Assembly (NCBI GenBank): GCA_051814705.1
Contig: JBPWQW010000001.1
Span: forward strand, 1,054,001 to 1,118,000
Direction: 5' to 3'
DNA from: Geojedonia sp051814705
Lineage (GTDB): Bacteria; Bacteroidota; Bacteroidia; Flavobacteriales; Flavobacteriaceae
Length of the DNA: 64,000 nucleotides
Shown: positions 1-7,010 of the stretch, in pieces
Layout: each line of letters opens with the position of its first letter
Numbering within the stretch: the stretch's first letter is position 1
Program-made: the position numbers and the translations under genes
The notes under the pieces: generated by a model
What the model saw: the letters and a program-made list of their open reading frames with translations, nothing else
Databases searched by the model: none
Told to the model about the DNA's origin: nothing

Positions 1-100
1 CAACATCGCCAATAGTTTTCATAACTTCAATAAGGGTTCTAATACCTGGGGCGGTTATACCATCATCATTTGTGATTAAAATAAGTGGTTTTTTTGACAT
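1..100 (-). CDS. surE: 5'-nucleotidase SurE, N-terminal fragment (runs off the window)
   Basis: The reverse strand from position 100 encodes about 33 residues beginning MSKKPLILITNDDG, followed by an APG segment. This is the SurE N-terminus, whose ND-D motif binds the catalytic divalent metal. SurE proteins hydrolyse nucleoside 5'-monophosphates (and short polyphosphate in some members) in the cytoplasm. The gene is cut by the window edge, so the rest of the protein cannot be judged. It is divergent from the tail-specific protease that starts 136 bases away; no exact TAnnTTTG promoter element was found in the gap between them. Confidence 0.88.
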   Translation of the reverse strand, partial: MSKKPLILITNDDGITAPGIRTLIEVMKTIGDV

Positions 101-235
101 TCTTGATTAATTTTTTTAGAGCACTAAAATACGTAAATTAGGATATACACGTTTATAATATTGGGTTTAACAAAAAATTAGTAGCAATAGACTTAATTGG
201 CATGATTTTTTCAGTTAATTTAGTCAAAAAATAAT

Positions 236-2449
236 ATGAAAGATATTATGAAAAGGAATTATAAACTTTTATTATTGGCATTATTACTGGCTTTTGCGTC
301 TTGTAGTTTTACCAGTAAAACCTTCGAAGACCCTGATAAAGACAAATTACTTATACGTTTGATTAGTTATGTTTTACAAGAAGGACACTACAGTCCTAAA
401 GATATCAATGATGCGTTTTCTGAACAAGTATTTAAAGGTTATCTTAAACAATTGGACCCCTTCAAACGCTATTTTTATGACTCAGATATAAAAGAGTTTG
501 AAGCCTATAAAGATAAATTGGATGATGAAATTAAAGAGGATAACATCTCATTTTTTAATTTGACACATGAAAGATTGCTTCAGAGAATAGAAGAATCAAA
601 AGCTATTTATAAAGACGTATTGAGCAATCCATTTGATTATAGTCAAAAGGAAGAGTTTTTAACAGATTATGATAATCTGTCGTATGTGAAAACTAAAAAG
701 GAAATGAAAGAGCGTTGGAGACAACAGCTTAAATTTTCTACCATAGCCAATTACGATGATTTATTAGCACAACAGAACAACACCTATTCTGATAAAAAAG
801 CTTTAGAAAATGCGAGTGATTTAGATCCTCAAGGATTTGAAAACAAAACAGAGGAAACAAAAAGCAATGTCAAGAAAAGTCTTTCGCAATTGGAGCAGGA
901 CTCTAGAGAAGCAACCTTAAAATCGCTAAACGAATTGTATGAATTTATAAACGAAAGAGAGCGCAAAGATTGGTTTGCTGTGTACATAAATGCCATTGTA
1001 GAAGAATTTGACCCACATACGTTTTATTTTGCACCAGAAGACAAAGATCGGTTTGATGTGGAAATGTCGGGTAATTTTGAAGGCATAGGAGCAAGACTCC
1101 AAAAAAAGATGGATGCCATTTTAGTGAACGAAATTATTAGTGGCGGTCCAGCTTGGAGGCAAAATGAATTGGAAGTTGGCGATCAAATTCTTAAAGTAAG
1201 ACAGGAAAATGAAAAAGAGGGTGTCAGCATTGTTGGAATGCGGTTGGACGATGCCATAAAGTTTATAAAAGGACCTAAAGGAACTAAGGTGATATTGACC
1301 TTAAAAAAAGTGGATGGCACTACCGAAGATATATCAATTACAAGAGATATTGTTGAGCTTGAAGAAACCTATGCAAAATCTTCAATAGTAGTTAAAGATG
1401 GCAAAACGTATGGAGTTATTAACTTGCCTAAGTTTTATGTTGATTTTGAAGATTATAAAAAACGAAACGCCGCTTCAGATATTAAATTGGAAATTGAACG
1501 GTTAAAAGAGCAAGGAATTGAAGGTCTTGTACTAGATTTAAGAAACAATGGAGGAGGTTCTTTACAAACCGTTGTGGATATGGGTGGATTGTTTATTAAA
1601 AACGGCCCTATTGTACAGGTTAAAACAGCAGGAGCGCCAAAAGAAGTGCTTAATGACAACGATCGCTCCATAACTTGGGATGGTCCACTTGTTATTTTGG
1701 TCAATGAATTGTCGGCTTCGGCTTCCGAGATTTTGGCAGCAGCTATGCAGGATTACAAGAGAGCCATTATTATTGGCAGTAAACAAACCTATGGAAAAGG
1801 AACGGTTCAAAATGTTTTGGATCTCAACCGAATGGTAAGAAACAATAGCAACGGCGATATGGGCGCTTTAAAGTTTACGACTCAAAAATTTTATAGAATC
1901 AATGGAGGTTCCACACAATTGGAAGGTGTGAAAAGTGATGTTGTGGTTCCCGATCGTTACAGTTATATCAATATAGGCGAAAAAGATCAGGAAAACCCTT
2001 TGAAATGGGATAAAATTGAAGCAGTTCCTTATGATGTTTGGGAAAATTATTACGACTATGATGCTACAATTGCCAAAAGCAAAGAGCGTATGGCAAATAA
2101 TGAGCAACTTAAACTAATTGATGAAAATGCTCAATGGGTTCAAAAAATAAGGGATAGGGAAAGTTTTTCATTAAATTATGACGACTATAAAGCGACCTTA
2201 AAAATAAATGAAGAAGAAGCCAAACGTTTTGAAAAACTATCTGATTACAAAACGAACCTTACCTTTAACTCCTTACCTTATGAAGTGAAATTAATGGAAA
2301 AAGATTCCGTTTTAAAACAAAAACGTGATCGTTGGCATCAAAATTTAAGTCAAGATGTCTATATGGAAGAAGCTTTAAATGTTTTAAACGACTTAAAAAT
2401 GACTTATGCCATTAAAACAAAAGTGGCTACCACTACTGTAAAAGAGTAA
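236..2449 (+). CDS. prc: Carboxy-terminal processing (tail-specific) protease, S41 family, lipoprotein
   Basis: This is a periplasmic serine protease of the Prc/Tsp type, which trims or degrades envelope proteins by their C-termini. The N-terminus has a short lipoprotein signal ending FASC, so the protein is probably lipid anchored. A PDZ domain lies at about residues 280-370. It is followed by the S41 core with the motif SASASE (catalytic Ser about 495) and GKGTVQ (catalytic Lys about 521), matching the Ser-Lys dyad of E. coli Tsp. The remaining C-terminal region resembles the Tsp C-terminal domain. At 737 aa it has normal length for the long Prc class. Two in-frame ATGs (236 and 248) are possible; both keep the signal peptide. 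The permease gene follows 6 bases later. Confidence 0.92.
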   Translation: MKDIMKRNYKLLLLALLLAFASCSFTSKTFEDPDKDKLLIRLISYVLQEGHYSPKDINDAFSEQVFKGYLKQLDPFKRYFYDSDIKEFEAYKDKLDDEIKEDNISFFNLTHERLLQRIEESKAIYKDVLSNPFDYSQKEEFLTDYDNLSYVKTKKEMKERWRQQLKFSTIANYDDLLAQQNNTYSDKKALENASDLDPQGFENKTEETKSNVKKSLSQLEQDSREATLKSLNELYEFINERERKDWFAVYINAIVEEFDPHTFYFAPEDKDRFDVEMSGNFEGIGARLQKKMDAILVNEIISGGPAWRQNELEVGDQILKVRQENEKEGVSIVGMRLDDAIKFIKGPKGTKVILTLKKVDGTTEDISITRDIVELEETYAKSSIVVKDGKTYGVINLPKFYVDFEDYKKRNAASDIKLEIERLKEQGIEGLVLDLRNNGGGSLQTVVDMGGLFIKNGPIVQVKTAGAPKEVLNDNDRSITWDGPLVILVNELSASASEILAAAMQDYKRAIIIGSKQTYGKGTVQNVLDLNRMVRNNSNGDMGALKFTTQKFYRINGGSTQLEGVKSDVVVPDRYSYINIGEKDQENPLKWDKIEAVPYDVWENYYDYDATIAKSKERMANNEQLKLIDENAQWVQKIRDRESFSLNYDDYKATLKINEEEAKRFEKLSDYKTNLTFNSLPYEVKLMEKDSVLKQKRDRWHQNLSQDVYMEEALNVLNDLKMTYAIKTKVATTTVKE

Positions 2450-2455
2450 GCATAA

Positions 2456-3550
2456 ATGAGTCTAAATCATAACTCATTAACACATTTGGCGCTTCAAAAG
2501 TTTAAAAAAAACTTTTGGGGCGTTTTTAGTTTATGGATCATCATTATTATTGGATTGATTTCTGTTTTTGCATACGTCATTTCTCCTGACAATTCACCAA
2601 ATGCCAATCAAATGCATTTAACCATACATTCCAAAAAGCCGGGATTTAAAGTGCAAGTGTTGACCGTTCCTGCCAAAACAGAAAATCAACAATCTTTTTT
2701 TTCTAAATTATTTTACGGCATTAAAAATGCAGAAACTGAAATACCAATCACAGCTTATCATGTAACTAATGAAAGTTTGGACTTTACAGAATACGCTTCA
2801 GATGGACTTGAAGGTGTTAGCAAAACACTGCCTTTAAATATATTTCCAGATCAAAATTATAAAGACTACATAAAAGAAAAAACCTTCATTTTTGGCACTG
2901 ATAAATATGGAAGAGATTATTTAAGTAGAATATTAATTGGCTCCCGAATTTCATTTTTTATTGGATTTGTCGCCGTCTTTATTTCCCTAATTATTGGAAT
3001 TATTATGGGTAGTGTGGCTGGTTATTTTGGGGGCAAAACAGATGCTGTGATTATGTGGATCATCAACGTAACATGGTCTATTCCAACCTTACTGCTGGTA
3101 ATTGCCATAACATTGGTGCTCGGTAAGGGCTATTGGCAAGTTTTTATAGCCGTTGGATTAACCATGTGGGTAGAAGTAGCTAGAGTGGTTAGAGGACAAA
3201 TGATTAGCGTTAAAGAGATGCAGTATGTTACCGCAGCAAGAGCTTTGGGATTTGATGATTTTAGAATTATAACGCGGCATATTTTGCCTAATATTATGGC
3301 CCCTGTTATTGTCATTTCTGCAGCAAATTTTGCGGCTGCCATACTAATTGAAAGTGGGTTAAGTTTTTTGGGTATTGGAGCTCAACCTCCTATGGCAAGT
3401 TGGGGAGCCATGATAAAAGACCACTATAATTATATTATCCTTGGCGAGCCGTATTTAGCCATCATACCGGGTTTGTGCATTATGATTTTAGTGATGGCTT
3501 TTATGCTCATTGGCAATGCCTTGCGCGATGCTTTGGATGTGAAGAGTTAA
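2456..3550 (+). CDS. ABC transporter permease, DppC/OppC family
   Basis: The protein is an inner-membrane permease subunit of a peptide/nickel-type ABC importer. One membrane segment lies at about residues 23-45, and a block of several more occupies residues 150-360. The EAA loop is visible as EMQYVTAARALG, the contact site for the ATPase, and a GTDKYGRDYLSR segment precedes the permease block as is typical of DppC proteins. About 100 extra extracytoplasmic residues sit between the first membrane segment and the permease core, making it longer (364 aa) than classical DppC. No partner permease, ATPase or binding protein is adjacent, so substrate and complex are unknown. Its stop codon overlaps the stop of the convergent engB gene within TTAA. 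Confidence 0.88.
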   Translation: MSLNHNSLTHLALQKFKKNFWGVFSLWIIIIIGLISVFAYVISPDNSPNANQMHLTIHSKKPGFKVQVLTVPAKTENQQSFFSKLFYGIKNAETEIPITAYHVTNESLDFTEYASDGLEGVSKTLPLNIFPDQNYKDYIKEKTFIFGTDKYGRDYLSRILIGSRISFFIGFVAVFISLIIGIIMGSVAGYFGGKTDAVIMWIINVTWSIPTLLLVIAITLVLGKGYWQVFIAVGLTMWVEVARVVRGQMISVKEMQYVTAARALGFDDFRIITRHILPNIMAPVIVISAANFAAAILIESGLSFLGIGAQPPMASWGAMIKDHYNYIILGEPYLAIIPGLCIMILVMAFMLIGNALRDALDVKS

Positions 3551-4161
3551 AGGCTTCTTAAACTATTAATTTGAATATTAGTATCCTCAATAAATTGGAG
3601 AATTTCATCTTTTCCAAGAGACTTGGTTGACGAAGTCACAAAATATTTAGGGAGTTCATCCCATGTTTTTAAGAGTTCTTGCGCATATACTTCAACATGG
3701 TTGTCAATAGCTTTAGGTTTTAGCTTATCGGCTTTTGTGAATACAATGCAGAACGGAATCTGTTTGATGCCCAAATATTCCATAAACTCCATATCAATTT
3801 TTTGTGGTTCATGCCTAATATCAATAAGGACAAAAGCTGAAACCAGTTGTTGTCGATTTTCAAAATAATTGGTAATGAATTTTTGAAACTTCCGCTTTGC
3901 GGTTTTAGATACTTTTGCATAACCATAACCTGGAAGATCGACCAAAAACCAATTTTTGTTGATTATAAAATGATTGATAAGTTGTGTTTTTCCGGGCCTT
4001 CCAGAAGTCTTGGCCAGATTATGACGACCAGTAAGCATATTGATCAACGAGGACTTGCCGACATTACTACGTCCAATAAAGGCGTATTCAGGCAACAACT
4101 CTTTAGGGCATTTAGCCACTTCAGAATTGCTTATGACAAATTCGGCAGTTTTAATCAACAT
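3547..4161 (-). CDS. engB: Ribosome biogenesis GTP-binding protein EngB (YihA/YsxC)
   Basis: EngB is a cytoplasmic TRAFAC-class GTPase needed for large ribosomal subunit assembly. G1 is GRSNVGKSS at residues 30-38, G3 is DLPGYGYAK, G4 is TKADK and G5 is a TSS segment near the C-terminus. The length of 204 aa is normal for the family. The gene is convergent with the upstream permease, sharing a TTAA stop overlap. The alpha/beta hydrolase gene lies upstream on the same strand with a gap of about 124 bases that contains a hexamer repeat, so co-transcription is possible but not shown. Confidence 0.96.
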   Translation of the reverse strand: MLIKTAEFVISNSEVAKCPKELLPEYAFIGRSNVGKSSLINMLTGRHNLAKTSGRPGKTQLINHFIINKNWFLVDLPGYGYAKVSKTAKRKFQKFITNYFENRQQLVSAFVLIDIRHEPQKIDMEFMEYLGIKQIPFCIVFTKADKLKPKAIDNHVEVYAQELLKTWDELPKYFVTSSTKSLGKDEILQFIEDTNIQINSLRSL

Positions 4162-4236
4162 GTACTATAAATCTTCAGTTTGCAATCCTTAATTTAAAAC
4201 AACCTTTTCACCTTCAATTATCACCTTCCGTTTTCA

Positions 4237-4278
4237 TTTCAACTTCAACTTCGTCTTCGACTTCAACTTCAACTTCAT
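4237..4278. repeat. Imperfect hexamer tandem repeat (TTCAAC)n
   Basis: The gap between the hydrolase and engB contains about seven imperfect copies of a TTCAAC/TTCGTC hexamer. On the minus strand it reads GAAGTT repeats directly after the hydrolase stop. Read in frame it would give an alternating Glu-Val peptide, but there is no start codon and the stretch is only about 40 bases. It is best regarded as low-complexity intergenic sequence. No function is apparent. Confidence 0.7.
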
Positions 4279-4285
4279 CCAGCCT

Positions 4286-5050
4286 TTAAAACTTTCTTTT
4301 CTGCAACCAGGAATCCAAAATTCTATTAAACTCGTCTGGACGTTCCATCATGGCAGCATGACCACATTTGTCAATCCAAAACAATTCAGAATCCGGTAAT
4401 AATTGATTAAACTCTTCAGCTACAGCAGGTGGAGTAACCGTATCATTTTTACCCCAGATGATGCAAGTAGGTGTCTTCATTTTTGGAAGGTCTTTAGACA
4501 TATTATGCCGTATAGCACTTTTGGCAATGGCCAAGGTCTTTATAAGTTTATTGCGATCGTTTACGGTTTCATAAACTTCATCTACAATTTCTTTTGTAGC
4601 TATAATCGGGTCATAAAACACATCCTGAGCTTTTTTCTTGATAACCTCGTAGTCACTACGTTTGGTGTAACCGCTTCCCATGGCACTTTCGTACAAACCA
4701 GAGCTTCCTGTGATTATAAGGGCTTTTATTTTATGGGGATATAATTTTGTGTGGTATAAACCTATATGGCCACCTAAAGAATTTCCCAATAAAACCACAT
4801 CGTTGTAGCCTTTGTATTCTATAAAATCGTGGAGGTATTTGGCAAAACTTTTAACATTGGTTTTAATTAAGGACATCCTATAAATAGGTAATTCGGGTAT
4901 AACAACTTTGTAACCTTTAGCCTTAAAAAAGTGGGCAACGGTATCAAAATTACTTAAACCTCCCATCAGCCCGTGCAAAACTATCATTGGGGTACCTTCA
5001 CCCACTTCTAGATAGCTGTAATTCTTTTCTTTTTTTAAAAGATGTTTCAT
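4286..5050 (-). CDS. Alpha/beta-fold hydrolase
   Basis: This 254-residue protein has the alpha/beta hydrolase layout: HGLMGG oxyanion region at residues 26-31, nucleophile elbow GNSLGG with Ser91, a late Asp in the GKNDTVTP segment and the catalytic His in the CGHAAMMERPDEF segment. It has no signal peptide, so it is cytoplasmic. Substrate cannot be deduced; related proteins are esterases, lactonases or C-C hydrolases. It is divergent from the dcw operon, and a TATATTTG element lies about 26 bases upstream of its ATG. Confidence 0.85.
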   Translation of the reverse strand: MKHLLKKEKNYSYLEVGEGTPMIVLHGLMGGLSNFDTVAHFFKAKGYKVVIPELPIYRMSLIKTNVKSFAKYLHDFIEYKGYNDVVLLGNSLGGHIGLYHTKLYPHKIKALIITGSSGLYESAMGSGYTKRSDYEVIKKKAQDVFYDPIIATKEIVDEVYETVNDRNKLIKTLAIAKSAIRHNMSKDLPKMKTPTCIIWGKNDTVTPPAVAEEFNQLLPDSELFWIDKCGHAAMMERPDEFNRILDSWLQKRKF

Positions 5051-5075
5051 GTAATAATAACTGTGGTGGTTGAAA

Positions 5076-5083
5076 CAAATATA
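5076..5083 (-). promoter_or_regulatory. Putative -7 promoter element of the alpha/beta hydrolase gene
   Basis: The minus strand reads TATATTTG, an exact match to the Bacteroidetes -7 consensus TAnnTTTG, about 26 bases upstream of the ATG at 5050. No TTG was found at the usual -33 distance. Confidence 0.4.
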
Positions 5084-5267
5084 GGTATTTCATTTCTATT
5101 TTGTTCTCATTTTAATTGATGTTAATAAAATAGTTTACCAACAGATTGGGTACGATATACAATCGTTAATTGATCAAATTTTAACGAATTGATTTTAAGT
5201 AAATTGAAAGATATCACGTCGCGCTTCTCATCCAAAAACGTGAAAAATATAAAATTTATCAACAAAA

Positions 5268-5292
5268 GTGGTAATTTGTGGTAAAAAGTGGT
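5268..5292 (+). promoter_or_regulatory. MraZ operator: three GTGGT boxes at 10-bp spacing
   Basis: GTGGT occurs at 5268-5272, 5278-5282 and 5288-5292, each separated by exactly five A/T bases, so the boxes recur every helical turn. MraZ proteins are known to bind short G-rich direct repeats with about 5-bp spacers upstream of their own gene. The array lies 52-76 bases before the mraZ start and just upstream of a TATATTTG -7 element, where binding would cover the -33 region and repress the dcw operon. Confidence 0.8.
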
Positions 5293-5303
5293 TTTTTTTT
5301 CAA

Positions 5304-5311
5304 TATATTTG
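5304..5311 (+). promoter_or_regulatory. Putative -7 promoter element of the mraZ/dcw operon
   Basis: TATATTTG matches TAnnTTTG exactly, 12 bases downstream of the last GTGGT box and 32 bases upstream of the mraZ start codon. A canonical TTG at -33 is not present; that position is occupied by the GTGGT boxes. The predicted leader would be about 25-30 bases. Confidence 0.5.
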
Positions 5312-5343
5312 ATTCAAAATCGTTTGTTGAATAAACTAGCCAA

Positions 5344-5811
5344 TTGAATACTCTAATAGGAACATATGAATGTAAGGTGGATGCCAAAGGAAGGCTTATG
5401 CTTCCGGGTGCCATCAAGAAGCAATTGTCTCCTGTGCTTCAAAGTGGGTTTGTATTGAAACGAGCTGTGTTTCAGCCATGTTTGGAACTTTATCCAATGG
5501 CCGAGTGGGAAACCCTAATGCAAAAAGTGAATACACTAAATCGGTTTAGGAAAAAAAACAATGACTTTATACGTCGGTTCACTGCTGGGGTAAAGATGAT
5601 AGAAGTGGATGCAGCTGGGCGCCTTTTAATCCCTAAAGATCTCATTGCTTTTTCTAGTATTAGCAAAGATGTCGTTGTGTCGTCGGCTATCAATATTATT
5701 GAGATTTGGGATAAAGATAAATATGAACAAGCTATTGACGATGCTACAGGTGACTTTTCGGATTTAGCTGAAGAAGTCATGGGACAAGATGATAATAATG
5801 GAATATCATAA
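5344..5811 (+). CDS. mraZ: Transcriptional regulator MraZ (TTG start)
   Basis: MraZ is a DNA-binding protein with two AbrB-like repeats that autoregulates the division and cell-wall cluster. Both repeats are visible: GTYECKVDAKGRLMLP near the N-terminus and IEVDAAGRLLIP at about residues 80-91. The length of 155 aa is normal. The start must be the TTG at 5344, since an in-frame stop lies at 5332 and no ATG or GTG precedes the conserved first residues NTLIGTYECK. A weak TTG start could limit production of the repressor. The three GTGGT boxes just upstream are its probable operator. Its end overlaps the start of rsmH. Confidence 0.95.
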   Translation: MNTLIGTYECKVDAKGRLMLPGAIKKQLSPVLQSGFVLKRAVFQPCLELYPMAEWETLMQKVNTLNRFRKKNNDFIRRFTAGVKMIEVDAAGRLLIPKDLIAFSSISKDVVVSSAINIIEIWDKDKYEQAIDDATGDFSDLAEEVMGQDDNNGIS

Positions 5812-6694
5812 TCCAGTTTTATTAAAGGAAACGGTTGAAGGGTTAAAAATCAAGCGCGATGGAATTTATGTGGATGTCACTTTTGGAGGCGGCGGTCACA
5901 GTAAGGAAATATTAAAACAGCTAGGCCCAGAAGGCAAGCTGTTTGCATTTGACCAAGACAAAGATGCACTTTTAAACACCATTACAGATAGTCGGTTTAC
6001 ACTAATTAATGAAAATTTCAAGTTTGTCAAACGCTTTTTAAGATTTTATGGTGTAAAAGAAATTGATGGCATTCTTGCTGATTTTGGGGTTTCGTCTCAT
6101 CAGTTTGATGTTGCAGAACGAGGCTTTTCGACACGATTTGATGCCGATTTGGATATGAGAATGAATCAAAGTAGCACACTGTCTGCTTTTAATGTTGTGA
6201 ATAATTATGATGAAGAGCAATTGCGCCAAGTATTTTGGCAATATGGAGAGTTAAGACAAGCGCCTGCAATGGCGAAAGTCATTGTTGAAGAGCGTTCAAA
6301 ATCTGAAATCAAAACCAGCGAGCAGTTAAAAGTAGTGTTGAAACGATTTTTACAACATAAAAAGGAGAATAAAGTATTAGCACAAATCTATCAAGCTATT
6401 CGTATAGAGGTGAATCAAGAAATAGAAGCATTAAAAGAACTGCTTTTACAAACACCCGAAATATTGAAAGTGGGAGGAAGATTAAGTTTTATATCCTATC
6501 ACTCCTTGGAAGATAGATTGGTGAAACGGTTTATAAGAAATGGATTATTTGAAGGTGAGCCAGAACGGGATGTGTTTGGAAATTATAAAGTACCGCTAAA
6601 AAAAATAGGAAGCCTAATTGTGCCTTCGGGGCAAGAAATAAAGTTAAATAATAGGGCTAGAAGTGCCAAGCTTCGCATTGCTGAAAAGATATGA
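5798..6694 (+). CDS. rsmH: 16S rRNA (cytosine1402-N4)-methyltransferase RsmH
   Basis: RsmH uses S-adenosylmethionine to methylate N4 of C1402 in 16S rRNA, tuning the ribosomal P site. The SAM-binding motif DVTFGGGGHS appears near residues 27-36, and the conserved YHSLEDRLVK segment lies near the C-terminus. I place the start at the ATG at 5798 (MEYHNPVLLKE), which matches the family start; an ATG at 5789 would add three residues. Either start overlaps the end of mraZ, consistent with translational coupling. The stop overlaps the ftsL start as ATGA. Confidence 0.95.
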   Translation: MEYHNPVLLKETVEGLKIKRDGIYVDVTFGGGGHSKEILKQLGPEGKLFAFDQDKDALLNTITDSRFTLINENFKFVKRFLRFYGVKEIDGILADFGVSSHQFDVAERGFSTRFDADLDMRMNQSSTLSAFNVVNNYDEEQLRQVFWQYGELRQAPAMAKVIVEERSKSEIKTSEQLKVVLKRFLQHKKENKVLAQIYQAIRIEVNQEIEALKELLLQTPEILKVGGRLSFISYHSLEDRLVKRFIRNGLFEGEPERDVFGNYKVPLKKIGSLIVPSGQEIKLNNRARSAKLRIAEKI

Positions 6695-7008
6695 AAGAAA
6701 GTGTTTATGACATTTTAAAGGGTAAATTTTTAATAAGTGATGATTCTTTTAAAAACTGGAGAGTTATCATTTTTATTTCGGCATTGGCTATTGTTATGAT
6801 CGCAAGCTCTCATAGTGCAGACAAAAAAGTGCATGAAATTGCACAGCTAGGTAATGAGGTAAAAGAATGGCGTTCAGCTTTTGTGGAAGGGCGTTCAAAA
6901 TTGATGAGACTAAAAATGGAATCTTCAATTATTAAAAAAGTAGCCGAAAAAGAGCTAGCTCCTTCAACAATTCCACCAAAAAAAATTAGAATAAAATCTC
7001 AAGAATAA
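6691..7008 (+). CDS. ftsL: FtsL-like cell division protein
   Basis: This is a small bitopic protein of 105 aa with a cytoplasmic N-terminus, one membrane segment at about residues 25-42 and a short helical periplasmic tail suited to coiled-coil pairing. FtsL proteins bridge FtsQ and FtsB and help activate the FtsW-FtsI septal synthase. Sequence conservation in this family is poor, so the call rests on topology, size and position between rsmH and ftsI. Its start codon overlaps the rsmH stop (ATGA), and ftsI starts two bases after its stop. Confidence 0.85.
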   Translation: MKESVYDILKGKFLISDDSFKNWRVIIFISALAIVMIASSHSADKKVHEIAQLGNEVKEWRSAFVEGRSKLMRLKMESSIIKKVAEKELAPSTIPPKKIRIKSQE

Positions 7009-7010
7009 TT

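Noticed and set aside
3847..4170. 107-codon open frame on the plus strand opposite engB
   Set aside because: All GTPase motifs are on the minus strand in this region, so the plus frame is a by-product.
4237..4278. GAAGTT repeat as a coding Glu-Val peptide after the hydrolase
   Set aside because: It has no start codon in frame, follows a stop codon and is only about 40 bases long.
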